This document shows positions 1-11,306 of a stretch of 64,000 bases of DNA, one piece after another. Source of the stretch: Melitaea cinxia (Eukaryota; Arthropoda; Insecta; Lepidoptera; Nymphalidae); NCBI RefSeq assembly GCF_905220565.1, contig NC_059420.1, positions 496,001 to 560,000 of the forward strand, in the 5' to 3' direction. The notes under the pieces were generated by a model. The model did no database searches, had not been told where the DNA came from, and worked only from the letters and a program-made list of their open reading frames with translations. The translations under genes and the position numbers were made by a program. Position 1 is the stretch's first letter; the number at the start of each line of letters is the position of its first letter.

Positions 1-167
1 ACATGGATGCAGGTTTTGAGGACATCTATAATAAATAGATATATGAATACCTTTAACAGTCACGCAGTTGTCTGTTCTTAGGGTTGGCAACTTAATACTT
101 GTGTTATTGGTAACAGCGGAATCATTGATTATAGGGTAATGAGAGTGCAGATGCTTATAGTTCAGAT

Positions 168-369
168 TAGGGTTGACAGATGGCCGGGAAATCTGGAATT
201 GCCCCGGAATTACGTGACTTGTCCCGTGTCCAGGAATTATAGTTGTTTGTCCCGGATTTCGAATACTACTAGTTTTCTAGCGATTTGCAAAAATATTATC
301 AATTTTGGCGACCGAACTCGTGATCCTCGAACTGTCCCGGAAATTTCATCCTTGAATCTGGCAACCCTA
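168..369. mobile_element. hAT-like MITE (non-autonomous)
   Basis: About 200 bp bounded by short inverted termini: it starts TAGGGTTGACAGAT, and the right end reads as TAGGGTTGCCAGAT on the other strand. The 8-bp flanks, GTTCAGAT on the left and GTATAGAT on the right, agree at 6 of 8 positions, as expected for an old hAT target duplication. No coding capacity is credible; the short ORF here is spurious. A second partial terminus (agggttggcaac) lies near position 80. I see nothing else in 1-738. Confidence 0.5.
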
Positions 370-738
370 GTATAGATGCTTATGCTAAGCTAAATATGCT
401 AGTAGGGATAGAGGCGAGCATTATGCCTTAATCCAGGTTGGAATTCCCGCTAAACCATGATTTTTTAATCACAGGAAAGCAATCAAAACCGTCTGCTCAA
501 CAATTTTCCGCATGTGACTTGGACATTGTTGTTCTCCTGTATTTTTAGCAAATATTAGATTCTGAGCCAGTTCTATCTGTGAGTGTGGTTTGGATGAAGG
601 CACATTGGATAACATTTTCATCTCTTGCCCAAAAAACTGGTCATTATTCGACTATCTCCCGGATCCCCTCCATCTATTCCCCGACCTATCGATTTTACAT
701 CTATTCCATCGCATGTAAATACCTTTACATTTAGTATT

Positions 739-1231
739 TTAACTAACAATTTTAAATTGTGAAGCTTTTTCAAACACACTAACATTTGTTATGTGTTTGT
801 TTTTATTCAATGTAACAAATCTACAACATTTGTTACATTGGATAGTTGATAACACATAGGTTTCTACAGGCAGAGAGGTAAAATAACAATAGACATGGGG
901 AGGGAGTTTCTGTCCAGTAAATGTGAAGACTACAGACTGTGTCTGAAACAGGATAATTTTGTTCATTAATGGATTTCCGACTCAGTCTCCGGGCCTTGAC
1001 AACTCCACCATAACCAGAGGGCACTTGTAAATTAGTTACTAATTCTGCCATGGACCATTCGACTGGTACCTCACGGATGATGCCCATGCGAGATACGCTG
1101 TAACTGGGAATAGAGGCAATGTAACCATAGCTAGAAAGAACTGTTAGATCTGAAAAGGAATTGGCCTGCTGTGAACGTTTAAATATAATCGATAAGCGAT
1201 TACGCCAAATTCGCTTTATCATTTTTACCAT
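739..1231 (-). pseudogene. Jockey-type LINE ORF1 (gag-like) fragment
   Basis: The minus strand encodes two overlapping frames that resemble consecutive parts of a Jockey/X-element nucleic-acid-binding protein. The first contains GIIREVPVEWSMAEL and VVKARRLSRK; the second contains VYCYFTSLPVE and IQCNKCCRF, the start of a CCHC knuckle. The switch of frame near 930-966 marks a frameshift. The zinc-knuckle region decays after the first cysteines, and no start or EN/RT part is present, so this is a dead fragment. Family assignment is from motif recognition. Confidence 0.6.
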
Positions 1232-1816
1232 CGATCACAATATTCGTTATTTTATTTTTGTGTAAGAACTGTCCGAATTGAATAGGACGCAGGATGGCTT
1301 CACTACTGAGATTTGTTTCCGATTAGGCAACATGTACAACAAAAGGGGCACTATCTTCGGCCGAGTATAGGCTCTTTTCCATTTTGAAATTCCAGCGTAA
1401 CATAATTCAATTGATTTCAATTAATTCATTGATAATGGATGGTGTTGGATGAAGATTATTAGTGGGTCTTTTAGATTGGGTTGAATTAGGTTGAATAGGA
1501 ATATTATTTGGGCGAGGTGGCGAATGCTAGCGCCACCCCATCTCGCGCCACCCCATCTCGCCCCACCCAGGCGGACGACTGCTCACGCGTGGTGGTTTTT
1601 TAGTCAGTAGGAGTCTGACATACCCATCTGGGGTATTCATGATGGATTTTCTCCACAAAGAAAAAAAACACTATTATTTCTCTTTCTATTATTAATTTCG
1701 TCTATTTCGATGTTTGGGAAAAATTAGAGGAATCTCCACCAGAGTCAGGGGGTTCGGAATCCATCATAATTTCCTTAAATGTACTTACGCTTACAATATA
1801 CATGACAAAAACAAAC
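1232..1816. other. Intergenic or intronic, no gene seen
   Basis: No supported gene. The only local structure is a short GC-rich stretch at about 1520-1575 with repeated CACCCCATCTCGC units. It directly precedes the left end of the 9.5-kb nested transposon. Confidence 0.5.
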
Positions 1817-1820
1817 AAAT

Positions 1821-1853
1821 CGACGGTGAAGTGCGAATATCTTCTATCTAACA
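1821..1853 (+). repeat. Left terminal inverted repeat
   Basis: 33 bp starting CGACGGTGAAG, preceded by AAAT. It matches the reverse complement of 11274-11306 except for one T/C difference. Confidence 0.8.
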
Positions 1854-2628
1854 TTTTAAGTGAAAATGAGTTTTGTATGCCACTGGATTTAAAGTTCAAT
1901 TTTGCATGTACTGGCAAAACTCCTAAGTAATTGGATTAAAAATAACGTGTTAAAATGATTATTGTAATACCTCCTAAATTATCACGAAAAAGACGCAAAT
2001 AATTGCTGCTAACTAATTCTAACTTACTCTTAGAAATATCTCCTAAGTTAATTATGTATAGTTTTTTGTGCGAATACCTCCTAACTTTATTGAAACATTT
2101 TCTAACTTGATGAAAGCACTATTTTGAATAAGACTGGAGTGAATGAGGCGGCCTACGCGTGAAAGAGACAGGACATGTGTTTCGTTTGGTGCGCACTGCG
2201 CGTTGCGTCGCGTCGTTCAGTCGTTCTGTAGCTCAGTTACCGGCAAGTAGTTTGACATACGACAATTTTGTGACCTTTACGATTTAAAAATAAATTTTGT
2301 GTTTGGTTAATTAACATTTTAAAGTAATATTCAGCTGCAGCTGTTTGGATAAGCTAGATTCTTAGCAAAACTGGTAAGAAAACTTATATAATTTTGATTA
2401 ACTTTGGTATAACCATATTTGGTATAACTTTGATATCCAACTAAAGTGAAGATAGAAGATTTTTCCATCAATTTTTGTTTTTTAATGCAACTATTTTCTC
2501 CTATCTTAATTATTGAGATTGAGATAGGAGGTATTTCTGTTTTTAATTTAAATTTTTACCTATACTTTTATAAAATAGAAGTTATTGATACATTACAAGT
2601 AGTACATCTTTTATTGTATTTCAGAATA

Positions 2629-5600
2629 ATGTCAGGATGGGCAAAACGTATTCAAAGATTAAGAGCAGATCAGATGTTCAACATGCTGAATGTAGATGTT
2701 ACTGGTACAAAACGTGAGTAGTTAAATTTCTTTAGGTACACATAATAATATTTAATTGATATTATGCGCAAGTTTACAGTAAGTAATAGGTACATACCTA
2801 TCTGGAATGCTTGTTTAATTTATTTTTAATTTTAAGGTAAAGCTCCCGACAGTGATGACGAAAAGGAAAATAGGGAAAATGAAAATCGTCACCTTGAAGA
2901 AGAGGATGATGAATTTCAAAGCTCATTGATTGCGAAACATAAAAAAAATGAGTCGATAAAATCATTTGTTGTCGCAGTAGATAATGAATCTCCTGATTTA
3001 CAAAGCAATCGTCACGGAATTGTAGATTTAAAAGATAAACAAAAATATCTTCCCTCTGACTGTAGAATTGCGCATTCCGAGACTTTTAATTTGAGTGCCA
3101 AGTTGTCTAAAGTAAAGTCTCTGTCACTTTCTGACTTGACACAAGACAATGAATTCTATCATAAATTACAAATGCACAAGTCCGACTCATGCATTAATTC
3201 TACAGATCTTACTTACTTTCATAACAACTTTTTTCATACTCTGATACTGTTCAGTGCAGACCTAAAAGATGCCTATGAAAATCAACAATATTTTGCAGAT
3301 TTTAAAGCAACAACATTTACTAATGACTCAAACATTTTTTTATCCAAGGTTGATCGTCCTAAATCACTCTCAATGTCTGATTTAACAAAGGATATTCCAT
3401 TATTAGGTTATAATCGCCGTTGCAAATCAATGACAGAGTCTATCTCTCTTGTAGTTTCACATAGTTCCTTTGAAAATGAGTGGTCAGTTAGAGAATCTGT
3501 TTCTAAATACGTACCCCCAAGTGATGATTCTTTTACTGATAAAGATAGCCAAGAAATATTCTACGGAGATCTTGATGAAGGCAGAAAACGACGCAAAAAC
3601 GCTAAACCTAGTGAATGGGCTAAAAATAAAGCGAAGGAAAAGAGGATGAAAGGAGAAGAGTATTTAGGATACCGAAGACCTCGTGGAGAATCAGTAAAAC
3701 ATGATGATATCAGATCTGCAAGAGAACTAGGGGCAGCGTGTAATTCCGATTTTTGTAGGAAAAGTAAACTAAGGGGTTGCTTTCAATTCACTGAAGACAC
3801 TCGAAAACAAATTCATAGTCATTACAGCCTATACAGTCCACTGCTGGACATAGGCCTCCACAAGTTCGCGCCAAAAATGCGTGAACTCATGTGTGTTGCC
3901 CATAGTCACCACGCTGGGCAGGCGGGTTGGTGACCGCAGGGCTGGCTTTGTCGCACCGACGACGCTGCTGCCCGTCTTCGGCCTGTGTATTTCAAAGCCA
4001 GCAGTTGGATGGTCATCCCGCCATCGGTCGGCTTCTTAAGTTCCAAGGTGGTTGTGGAACCTTGTTATCCCTTAGTCGCCTCTTACGACACCCACGGGAA
4101 GAGAGGGGGTGGCTAAATTCTTTAGTGCCCCCTTAGTACTTTAGTTAGTTAGTAGTAGTTAGTTAAATTCATAGTAATTTCTGGAAAAAGTTAAACTGGG
4201 ATCAGCGAAAAATCTTTGTCACCAACTTAGTGACTCGATCTACTACGAATCGTAAAACCGTAAAGAATGAATCAAGACGAACAGGGACATTACAATATTT
4301 TTTACCACTCACTGTAACCGGAGATGAAAAGGTCCAAGTTTGTAGGGATGTGTTCTTAAATACCTTGTCTCTAGGAGCATTTACTGTCCAGAGTTGGGTT
4401 AAGAAAGCAGAATTTGGGATGAGCGCTCACCAGGAATTATTAAATTCTTCTCGAACTTTAACGCTGAGTAAAGAGGTGAAAGCAAAGATGCGGAGCTTAG
4501 ATGATTTTTTCAATAAACTTCCGAAATTGCCCTCACATTATGCACGTAAAGATACAAATAAGTTATTTCTTGAACCAATTTACAGAAACCTCACCTGTCT
4601 GTTCAAAGTCTATCAGGAATATTGTGCTTCTGAGAACATGCCTTCAGTAAGCAGATGTACTTTTGAAAAACAATTCCACGATAAAAACCTTTCTTTAATG
4701 ACATTAAAAAAAGACATGTGTGACGTGTGTTCGTCTTACATAGCAGGAAATATGGACGAAGCAGACTATCAAGTACACGTTATAAAGAAAAACCGGGCAC
4801 GAGAAGAAAAATCCATTGATAAACAGAAAGCCGCAAATAAGGAATGTGTTCTTCTTACAATGGATTTAGAAGCTGTGAAGGTATGCCCGTATCTGACAGC
4901 AAGCTCACTCTACTTTAAAACAAAACTAACGTGTCATAATTTCACAGTCTATAATGTCACTACTCACCATTGCACTTGCTATTGGTTCAATGAAACAGCA
5001 GCTGATATGACCTCCAATACATTTGCGTCATTTTTGATTGACTACATAGAGCGACATTGCTTGCTGCTGAAACTGCCCATAATAATATTTTCAGATGGTT
5101 GCACATACCAAAACAGAAATGTGACATTGGCAAATGCTTTACTGAGATTAAGCAAATTGCATGGAATTACTATAATCCAAAAGTTTTTAGGGCCCGGCCA
5201 GTGACAGATGGAGTGTGACTCCGTGCATAGCGCTGTTGAAAGAAAACTCAAAAACAGAGAAATACATTTACCGAGTGAATATTGTACTATCACAAAAGAG
5301 GCATGTAAAAGAAATCCATACGAGGTGTTGGAAATTGATTACGACTTTGTCAAAAACTATGCTGATCCCAAGCATTGGGTTTACAAGAGCATCAGGCCTG
5401 GGCGTAAAGCGGGTGACCCGCAAGTAGTTGACATTCGAGCAATTAAATACGCACCAGATTCTCCCATACAAGTTAAATTAGACTTTAATAATGACTGGAT
5501 TGACTTGACTCAGAGGCCAAAAGTTCAATATGAGGAACCAAACCAACAGCTTCATTCCGATCGATTACCAATAACATCTACTAAATACGAACATTTACAA

Positions 5601-5666
5601 CAACTTAAATTAGTCATACCTAAAGATTGTCACTTATTTTACGATAATATACCAAAAAATACATGA
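2629..5666 (+). pseudogene. Transposase-like gene of the 4-bp-TSD element (SINE-broken, one nonsense codon)
   Basis: Exon 1 (2629-2713, starts MSGWAKRIQRLRAD) ends at a GTGAGT donor. Exon 2 starts at 2837 after TTTTAAG, and the phases join. A SINE-like insert (3824-4164) interrupts the frame, and removing it with one copy of its duplication restores the frame exactly. A single TGA at 5202-5204 follows FLGPGQ and lies in frame with MECDSVHSAVERK downstream. The protein belongs to a large arthropod family of transposon proteins. Its features are a basic GRKRRKNAKPSEWAKNKAK segment, a Cys-rich CDVCSSY motif, an acidic LLTMDLEAVKV strand, an IIFSDGC motif and the DSVHSAVE block. I infer an RNase-H-like DDE nuclease from these acidic positions. 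The stop codon and the insertion make this copy inactive. An upstream 5'UTR exon is suggested by the acceptor at 2619-2624. Confidence 0.7.
3824..4164 (+). mobile_element. SINE-like repeat (family A) inserted in the transposase gene
   Basis: The insert is flanked by a 15-bp direct repeat at 3809-3823 and 4165-4179 (14/15 identical, AAATTCATAGTxATT) and ends in a (TTAG)n-like tail, both typical of LINE-mobilised SINEs. It contains the blocks ACAGTCCACTGCTGGACAT, GACCGCAGGGCTGGCTTTG and CGCCTCTTACGACACCCAC. Other copies lie at about 43596-43880 and 63275-63445, with a rearranged one at 47682-47795. Confidence 0.8.
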
Positions 5667-6479
5667 ATATTCTGAGTAATTTACAGTAAATGATTGCTTA
5701 ATACCCAATTCGTAGTTCCTTTTTTTTTTGTCCATCTTTTCTTAATTTCTAAATGTTTAATCTTGTGTTCCTATAATTGCATAGTTTATTTGATAGACTG
5801 TGTACAGCTGGTAGACTGTTTTTGATTTTTGAGAACGAGTAGGTAATAGTTGTTTATTCTTTATACTTTTATTTCTAAATGATTAATATTGTGTTGCTAC
5901 ATTTGATAAGGGTATTTTTTTAGGTAGCTAATTTAAAAAATTTACAATTTTTGAGTCTTTTTTTTTTCTAAATTTTTTACCTGGTATTACTATACACGGT
6001 GATTTTATAACCGTTTTGGAAACGAAATATTTTACTTTGGAATCATCTATAGTACATATAAAAATGGATAAATCAATTGTAATGTTGACTAAAAAAAAGT
6101 TTCAATTTTAATATTCATTTTTATTCGATCGACTTGGAAAGTAGTAAGGCACTGATCATTCACTCATTATTTTATATGAATGAAACACGTCCGTGCGCGT
6201 TTCGGTTGATAAAAGTATACCTATAGGCGCGAGCTAGCGAGTACTTACGTAGATAGACTCGTTTGTCCTTCATACTTTACACGGGCTTAGGACCGTCAGA
6301 AATACCTATTTTATTTACTTCTTTTCGATTATTAACCACGATTGTTCTTTTCACAACAAATCAATTTATAAACGGACTGTAGGTATAAACTTCAGGCGTA
6401 TTTAAAAAATTAGAGTTTTCTACAGAATAATTAACTTACATACCTATTAACAGTTTATTTACACTATTTACACTTCTCT

Positions 6480-7318
6480 GTATCGAAGCAACTGCTCAAA
6501 ATGGAGTCCGCTGCGTTCAATACACAAACGTACGCGTTTAATACAATTTTCTTTTAATTTTCTTAATGTGTCTTGATCACTTTTCACTTTATCAAAAGCG
6601 TCCACTATCGCAATGCGTAAATCATCACAGCTTTCATATTGACTGACGTGTATAACTTTTTATTTCCGATCACAAGAAAAATCCAGGGGCGTTAAGTCAG
6701 GACTTCCAGGTGGCCAAGACACAGGCCCTCCTCGACCTATCCACCTATCACTAAACTCACTGTCCAGGTACATCGTCTACTAACTCAGATATTACTCTCC
6801 TTAACATCTCTAAGTACGAATTGCCGGTTTGATGACCTTCAATAAAAATAGGCCCTATTAGTTGGTCGTTAATAATACCGGCCTACACGTTCACACTGAA
6901 ACAAACCTGGTGATGGTTTTCTCGTATCAAGTGGGAGTTAATTAGAGCCCAGTAATGCTCATTGTGCACATTGTATAGTCCCACTCGAGTAAACAGTGAC
7001 TCGTCCGTCCAGAGTATGTTGTCGTTTGTATTATTTAACAGTGTCGTTTGTATTATTTAACCGGAAAGAATCGCCTTTTGCCAGTGGTTACTGGCAAAAG
7101 GCGATTCTTTCCGGTGCGTTGTTTATTACGTGAGCCTTACGAAAATGATACGGGTGTAATCCTTGTGTACGTAATATCTTCCATACGAAGTTTTGGCTAA
7201 CATCGAATTCTCTTGCTGCCATCCTTGTCCTCCGCCAGGGATCGCGCTCGAAGTACTCAAGAACATCTTCAAACTCCGGCGAATAATAATTTAAACGTCC
7301 TTGACCTTGTGTACGCAT
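6480..7318 (-). pseudogene. Tc/mariner-type transposase (decayed)
   Basis: The minus strand holds an N-terminal helix-turn-helix region (FERDPWRRTRMAAREF, SQNFVWKILRTQGLHPYHF), then the first catalytic motif ILWTDESLFTRVGLYN. A WAGIINDQLIGPIF strand follows, then RWIGRGGPVSWPPGSPDLTP and a basic C-terminus. Comparison with the usual layout shows that the part that should carry the second catalytic Asp (the QQDGAPPH-like motif) is missing near 6770-6790. A duplication and a palindrome at 7021-7114 also break the frame. Upstream residues would lie on the far side of the hAT insertion (above 10548). The copy is inactive. Confidence 0.7.
7021..7114. repeat. 22-bp tandem duplication next to a perfect 25-bp-arm palindrome
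   Basis: GTCGTTTGTATTATTTAAC occurs twice, 22 bp apart (7021 and 7043). Immediately after, 7061-7085 and 7090-7114 are exact reverse complements around a 4-nt GGTT centre. Both lie within the mariner transposase reading frame and disrupt it. Confidence 0.9.
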
Positions 7319-7340
7319 GAACCGTTATGGTATTACTGAC

Positions 7341-10300
7341 TAGGCTTGTCGAAAAAATATCGATACATCGATATATCGATATTATTTTTTCAATGTATCG
7401 ATATTTTTGAGCGATATTTAATTTTTCGATGTATCGAGGTATCGATATAAAATTACAAGTATCGAAAAGGTATAAAAATCGATATTTCTTATAATTAAAA
7501 AATCCTAAAAAAGAATACTTTTTTTATACTAACATTTTTTAACAAATTACATTTTTTTTTTGTCTTTGGTCGACTCGATTTACTGCGTTTTAATTTGGTA
7601 CTTAAGTTGGCTTTTAAGTTGGCAACTCTGTCTGTCAATGTCATTTCAGTGTCAGTGTCAGTGTCTGTGCTTCAACTAACCGTTTGTTATCCGTATTATA
7701 ACCTCAACGCGAGCATATTTCTGCCTCTGCCTGCATTTGAGTTGATTATAGTTCTCAAACAATCTAACTAATTAAATCAATAATTAATTCACGTATGTGA
7801 ACAAAATAATTCGAACATTCCAGTCATGTCTTTGTCTAGTGTTGTATGGAACTTTTTCAAAAAAATAGACAGACAAAACGTTTCATGTAATGTGTGTGGG
7901 AAAATATATAAAAGCAGTGGCAATACGACGAATTTATCTACACATCTTAAAAATAAGCATCACCATGCGTTTTTGCAACTTAAAAATAAAAACTCAAGGT
8001 CAAGTGAAGTGAATATTACACCAAGAACAAGAACTAGTTCACCTGTTTCGTCTACTAATTCAACTATTACCAATACTAATAAACCTGCTGAGATAGAAAA
8101 TAACTTCATGGAATTGTCTGAAATTGCGATTTACGATGATACTGGTGTAAGTATTTTATTTGTGCAAGATCAAACGTAGCTTTAGAATCTAAATATCAAT
8201 TGTTCATAACCAATAACCAGTCAACTAATGATGTGTAATTACTAAAAGTATCGATATCGATAAATTTAAATTTTGGTGTTTTCACTTAACCTTAATACTA
8301 TTTATGACGACAAGTGTAATGAAATATATACAAAATATTCAATAATTTTTTTCAGATTGAATCCTCCAAAGATGGTCAGAGTAAAGACTTGTGGAAACAG
8401 ACTACACTCATAGATATGTTTGAAAGAAGTTCAAGCTATGAAGGTATTTTTTTTTTGATATCAGATTACTGTATTGTTTACATTTTAGTTCTATGAGGAT
8501 GTACTAATTTTATTATTTTTCTCAATTTAGCAGGGGGTCATAAAACTAGCCAAATAAATCAAGCTTTGATCTACATGATTTGCAAAGACAACATGCCTCT
8601 ATCTTGTGTAGAAAAATCAGGATTGAAAAGATTTATGAGCGTCATTTGTCCACGCTATAAAATTCCATCACGAACTACTGTAAGCGAACTATAATATTAA
8701 ATTATTATCTATCCTTTTTATTTTTAAATGTTATTTTATTATTCATTTCTCATTCCAGATAACTGGTCTCATGGAACAACGATACGCCACTACCAAAGCC
8801 ATTTTAAAACAAAAATTAAGTGAGATAAATAATATTGCTTTAACAAGTGATATATTAACTCTTACTAACTCGACACGAAGTTTCCTCGTAGTGACAGCAC
8901 ATTTTCTTAACACAGCTAATAACTGCACTCCTGAGCATGAGATGGTGACATTGACAGCACGAAGAATGTATCAGGTAAGTAAAGTATAAAATAAATGCAT
9001 CAAATTATAAAAAATAAAATAAATAATTATAATAAATTTAATAAAGTGGACTAATATTGGTCTTCTTTCCTGCAGGCGCACACAGCTGATTATATAAAAG
9101 AATGCTTTGAAAATATTACCGACGAGTTTACAATAGAAAAGGATTGCATCTTATCAATTACCACTGATGGTGGTGCTAACATGGTTGCTGCAGTGAAGAA
9201 ATTTTTGGAAGATGGAAAAAGAATTCCTTGCATGGCGCATTTGCTGAATTTAATAGTGGATGGCGCAACAAGAGATAATGCACCAGTTCTTCAAATTGCC
9301 AATCGTGTCAAAGCCATTGTTACATATTTTAAACAATCTGTGAACGCAATGGACGATTTGCGAGCAGAACAAGAGGGACAAAAGAAAGAGGGAGAAGTGT
9401 TAACACTTATACAATCAGTAAGCACAAGGTGGAATTCTTGTCTTGATATGCTGGAAAGATTCAATACATTATCAGCTATTGTGGCTAAGATTTTAGCAAC
9501 TAGGCGGAATGCACCTGATATGATAACTTCTTCAGAGTTAAGTGTCATACGAGATCTGATAATATAGCTTACCCCATTTAAGCAAGCTACTGAAGAAATT
9601 AGCGGCGATCAGTACGTGACTTCTAGTTTGGCGATTCCCATTGCAAACTTACTTCAGAAAGGACTTGAAGAAGTAAAACCTTTCACCGAATTTGGTGTTG
9701 CTGTTCAGAAGAGTTTGCTAAACTTAGTTATTGCCAAACTAGAACCACTAGAGCGACATTTACATCTTGCTATAGCAACAATTTTAGACCCTCGCTTTAA
9801 GCGTATTCATTTTAATTCAGCACTAGCTGTTTCCACTGCAATAACCGTATTGTCAAAATACGTTTAGAACATAGACGTAGAGGACAACTTTCGCCTGAAC
9901 TCAGACCCACAACCACTACCAGAATTCCAAATTCAGAAAATTCTGCGCCGTCGTTGTGGTCCGGACATGAAAAAATTATGATAGATATAGCTGCAGTAAC
10001 CTCCAGTTTACTTTCAACCAGTGATGGTATGCCTAGCGAACTAAAGCAATATCTAGATCAGCCTATAATACCCATAAAAGAGAATCCTACAAAATTCTGG
10101 TTTGATTGTCGTCATTTTACTCCAGTCCTTTCCGACATAGCTCTAAAGTATTTGATATCGCCTGCGTCCTCGGTTTCCTCAGAGAGAGTGGCATCTGCTG
10201 TAAATCTCGCAGTACCCAATAACAGAAGTCGGCTTACAGCCGAGCGTGTAAATCAAAGAGTTTTTCTTATGTCTGTATCAGATAAATATTGGTTTGATTA

Positions 10301-10547
10301 ATAAATAATTAATATTTTTTATTGTTGTCCTTGATTTAAAAAAATTAAAAATGATGTCTATTGATTAGTATTTATCTAGTAATGTAAGATGATTGAAGTA
10401 GATTAGGCCACATATTTTTTTTTCCTATCACACCGATATATCGATATATCGATAATTTTTCCGCGATATATCAATGCCAATATTGATATTTTTTTAAATA
10501 TCGATGTATCGAAATATCGATATTTTTTTTCACTTTCGACATCCCTA
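7341..10547 (+). mobile_element. hAT element with ATCGAT-rich ends
   Basis: The termini are imperfect inverted repeats: TAGGCTTGTCGAAA on the left, and TAGGGATGTCGAAA when the right end is read on the minus strand. Both sub-terminal zones (7350-7490 and 10434-10530) are packed with TATCGATA and close variants. The neighbouring 8-bp flanks (TTACTGAC and CTCCTGCG) match only at 4 of 8 positions, so the target duplication is decayed or the edges are off by a few bases. The element sits in the 5' part of the mariner element and carries a BED-finger transposase gene. Confidence 0.75.
7826..10301 (+). pseudogene. hAT transposase with BED zinc finger (multi-exon, decayed)
   Basis: Five exons can be traced: 7826-8146, 8356-8443, 8531-8679, 8759-8974 and 9076 onward, all with GT/AG borders and compatible phases. 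Exon 1 encodes a BED finger (NVSCNVCGKIYKSSGNTTNL, then HLKNKHHHAF). Later exons give the RNase-H-like core, with SITTDGGANMV as a catalytic Asp context and PCMAHLLNLIV downstream. The last part is the C-terminal dimerisation segment (SPASSVSSERVASAVNL). Stops at 9565-9567 and 9865-9867 and a frameshift near 9945 kill the frame. It resembles the hAT-Ac/ZBED type. Host domestication is unlikely given the stops. Confidence 0.75.
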
Positions 10548-11273
10548 CTCCTGCGCAACTCGGTAGCTTTGTTTTTATTGGCTAATACGATTTTGTGACT
10601 CGCTATTAAAACGTATAGTATTTCTATTTTTAGAATGTACCTACCGTGTAGCGCTACTACTGGTTCTCACTTTTTATCTGTAAACGATATGAATATCGAC
10701 TTTGATGAAAAAACAAATACATATATTATTAAATTAACGTTATATATAGGTTCTGTTATTGATAAATAATTCAAAATTTTCGTTTCCAAAACGCTTTCAA
10801 AATCACCCGGTATAACATAGGAGTACGAAATAACTGCAGCCAGGTACTGCTGAATTAAATAATTAAAATTGTTTTTATATTGAGTCTATCTGTTAGATTT
10901 TAAAAAAATTATTGATTAGTTTAGCATATTATGTTGATCTTAAAAAAACAGTTACTTTTATTGTGATTACTAATTATTAATAAAGAAAAGAATAACTAGA
11001 TGATGACATTAATAAACATTTTTTTCGTTACTTATTGTATGTCTTTTATTTATAAATATCTTCGAAGTACGAATCACTAACTGTTGTATTTATAATATTG
11101 ATACCAATAACTTCTAACTGACATTATTTCAAAAATAACCTATCATAGGCTAATGTGACTAACTTCATTGAAATTGTCATATAATTTTATACCAATACCA
11201 ATATTTAACATTTATTGATAAACTATATTAAAATAATGAATCATTTTTTTCGCCTCCTGTAAAATTTTGTTTT

Positions 11274-11306
11274 TGTTGGATAGAAGATATTCGCACTTCA
11301 CCGTCG
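11274..11306 (-). repeat. Right terminal inverted repeat
   Basis: Reverse complement of 1821-1853 with one mismatch, followed by AAAT. The segment 10815-11273 between the mariner element and this TIR is the AT-rich 3' part of the host transposon, without a visible gene. Confidence 0.8.

Larger units (their letters stand above)
5991..10814 (-). mobile_element. Tc1/mariner (IS630)-type element, interrupted by a hAT element
   Basis: Inverted termini share the block CGTTTTGGAAACGAAA and a GGTGATTTT start. The left end lies at about 5991-6030 and the right end at about 10778-10814. TA dinucleotides sit at both edges, as expected for this superfamily. The element lies inside the AAAT-flanked transposon, so it is younger than that host. 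It carries a decayed transposase on the minus strand and is itself split by the hAT element at 7341-10547. Confidence 0.75.
1821..11306 (+). mobile_element. DNA transposon with 33-bp TIRs and AAAT TSD, carrying nested elements
   Basis: The 33 bp at 1821-1853 are repeated in inverted orientation at 11274-11306 with one mismatch. The TIR begins CGACGGTGAAGTGCGAATAT. Both ends are flanked by AAAT (1817-1820 and 11307-11310), a perfect 4-bp target duplication. Between the ends lie a spliced transposase-like gene (2629-5666) and a later Tc/mariner insertion (about 5991-10814). Subtracting that insertion leaves an element of about 4.7 kb. A 4-bp duplication with a DDE-like protein of this kind would fit superfamilies such as Sola or Academ, but I cannot assign it from sequence alone. 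Sub-terminal motifs GCGAATACCTCCTAA (near 2070) echo the TIR. Confidence 0.75.

Noticed and set aside
3927..4136. 69-aa ORF MVTAGLALSHRRR...
   Set aside because: Lies in the family A SINE-like repeat; the same ORF-like stretch recurs at 43692 and 63182 because the repeat recurs.
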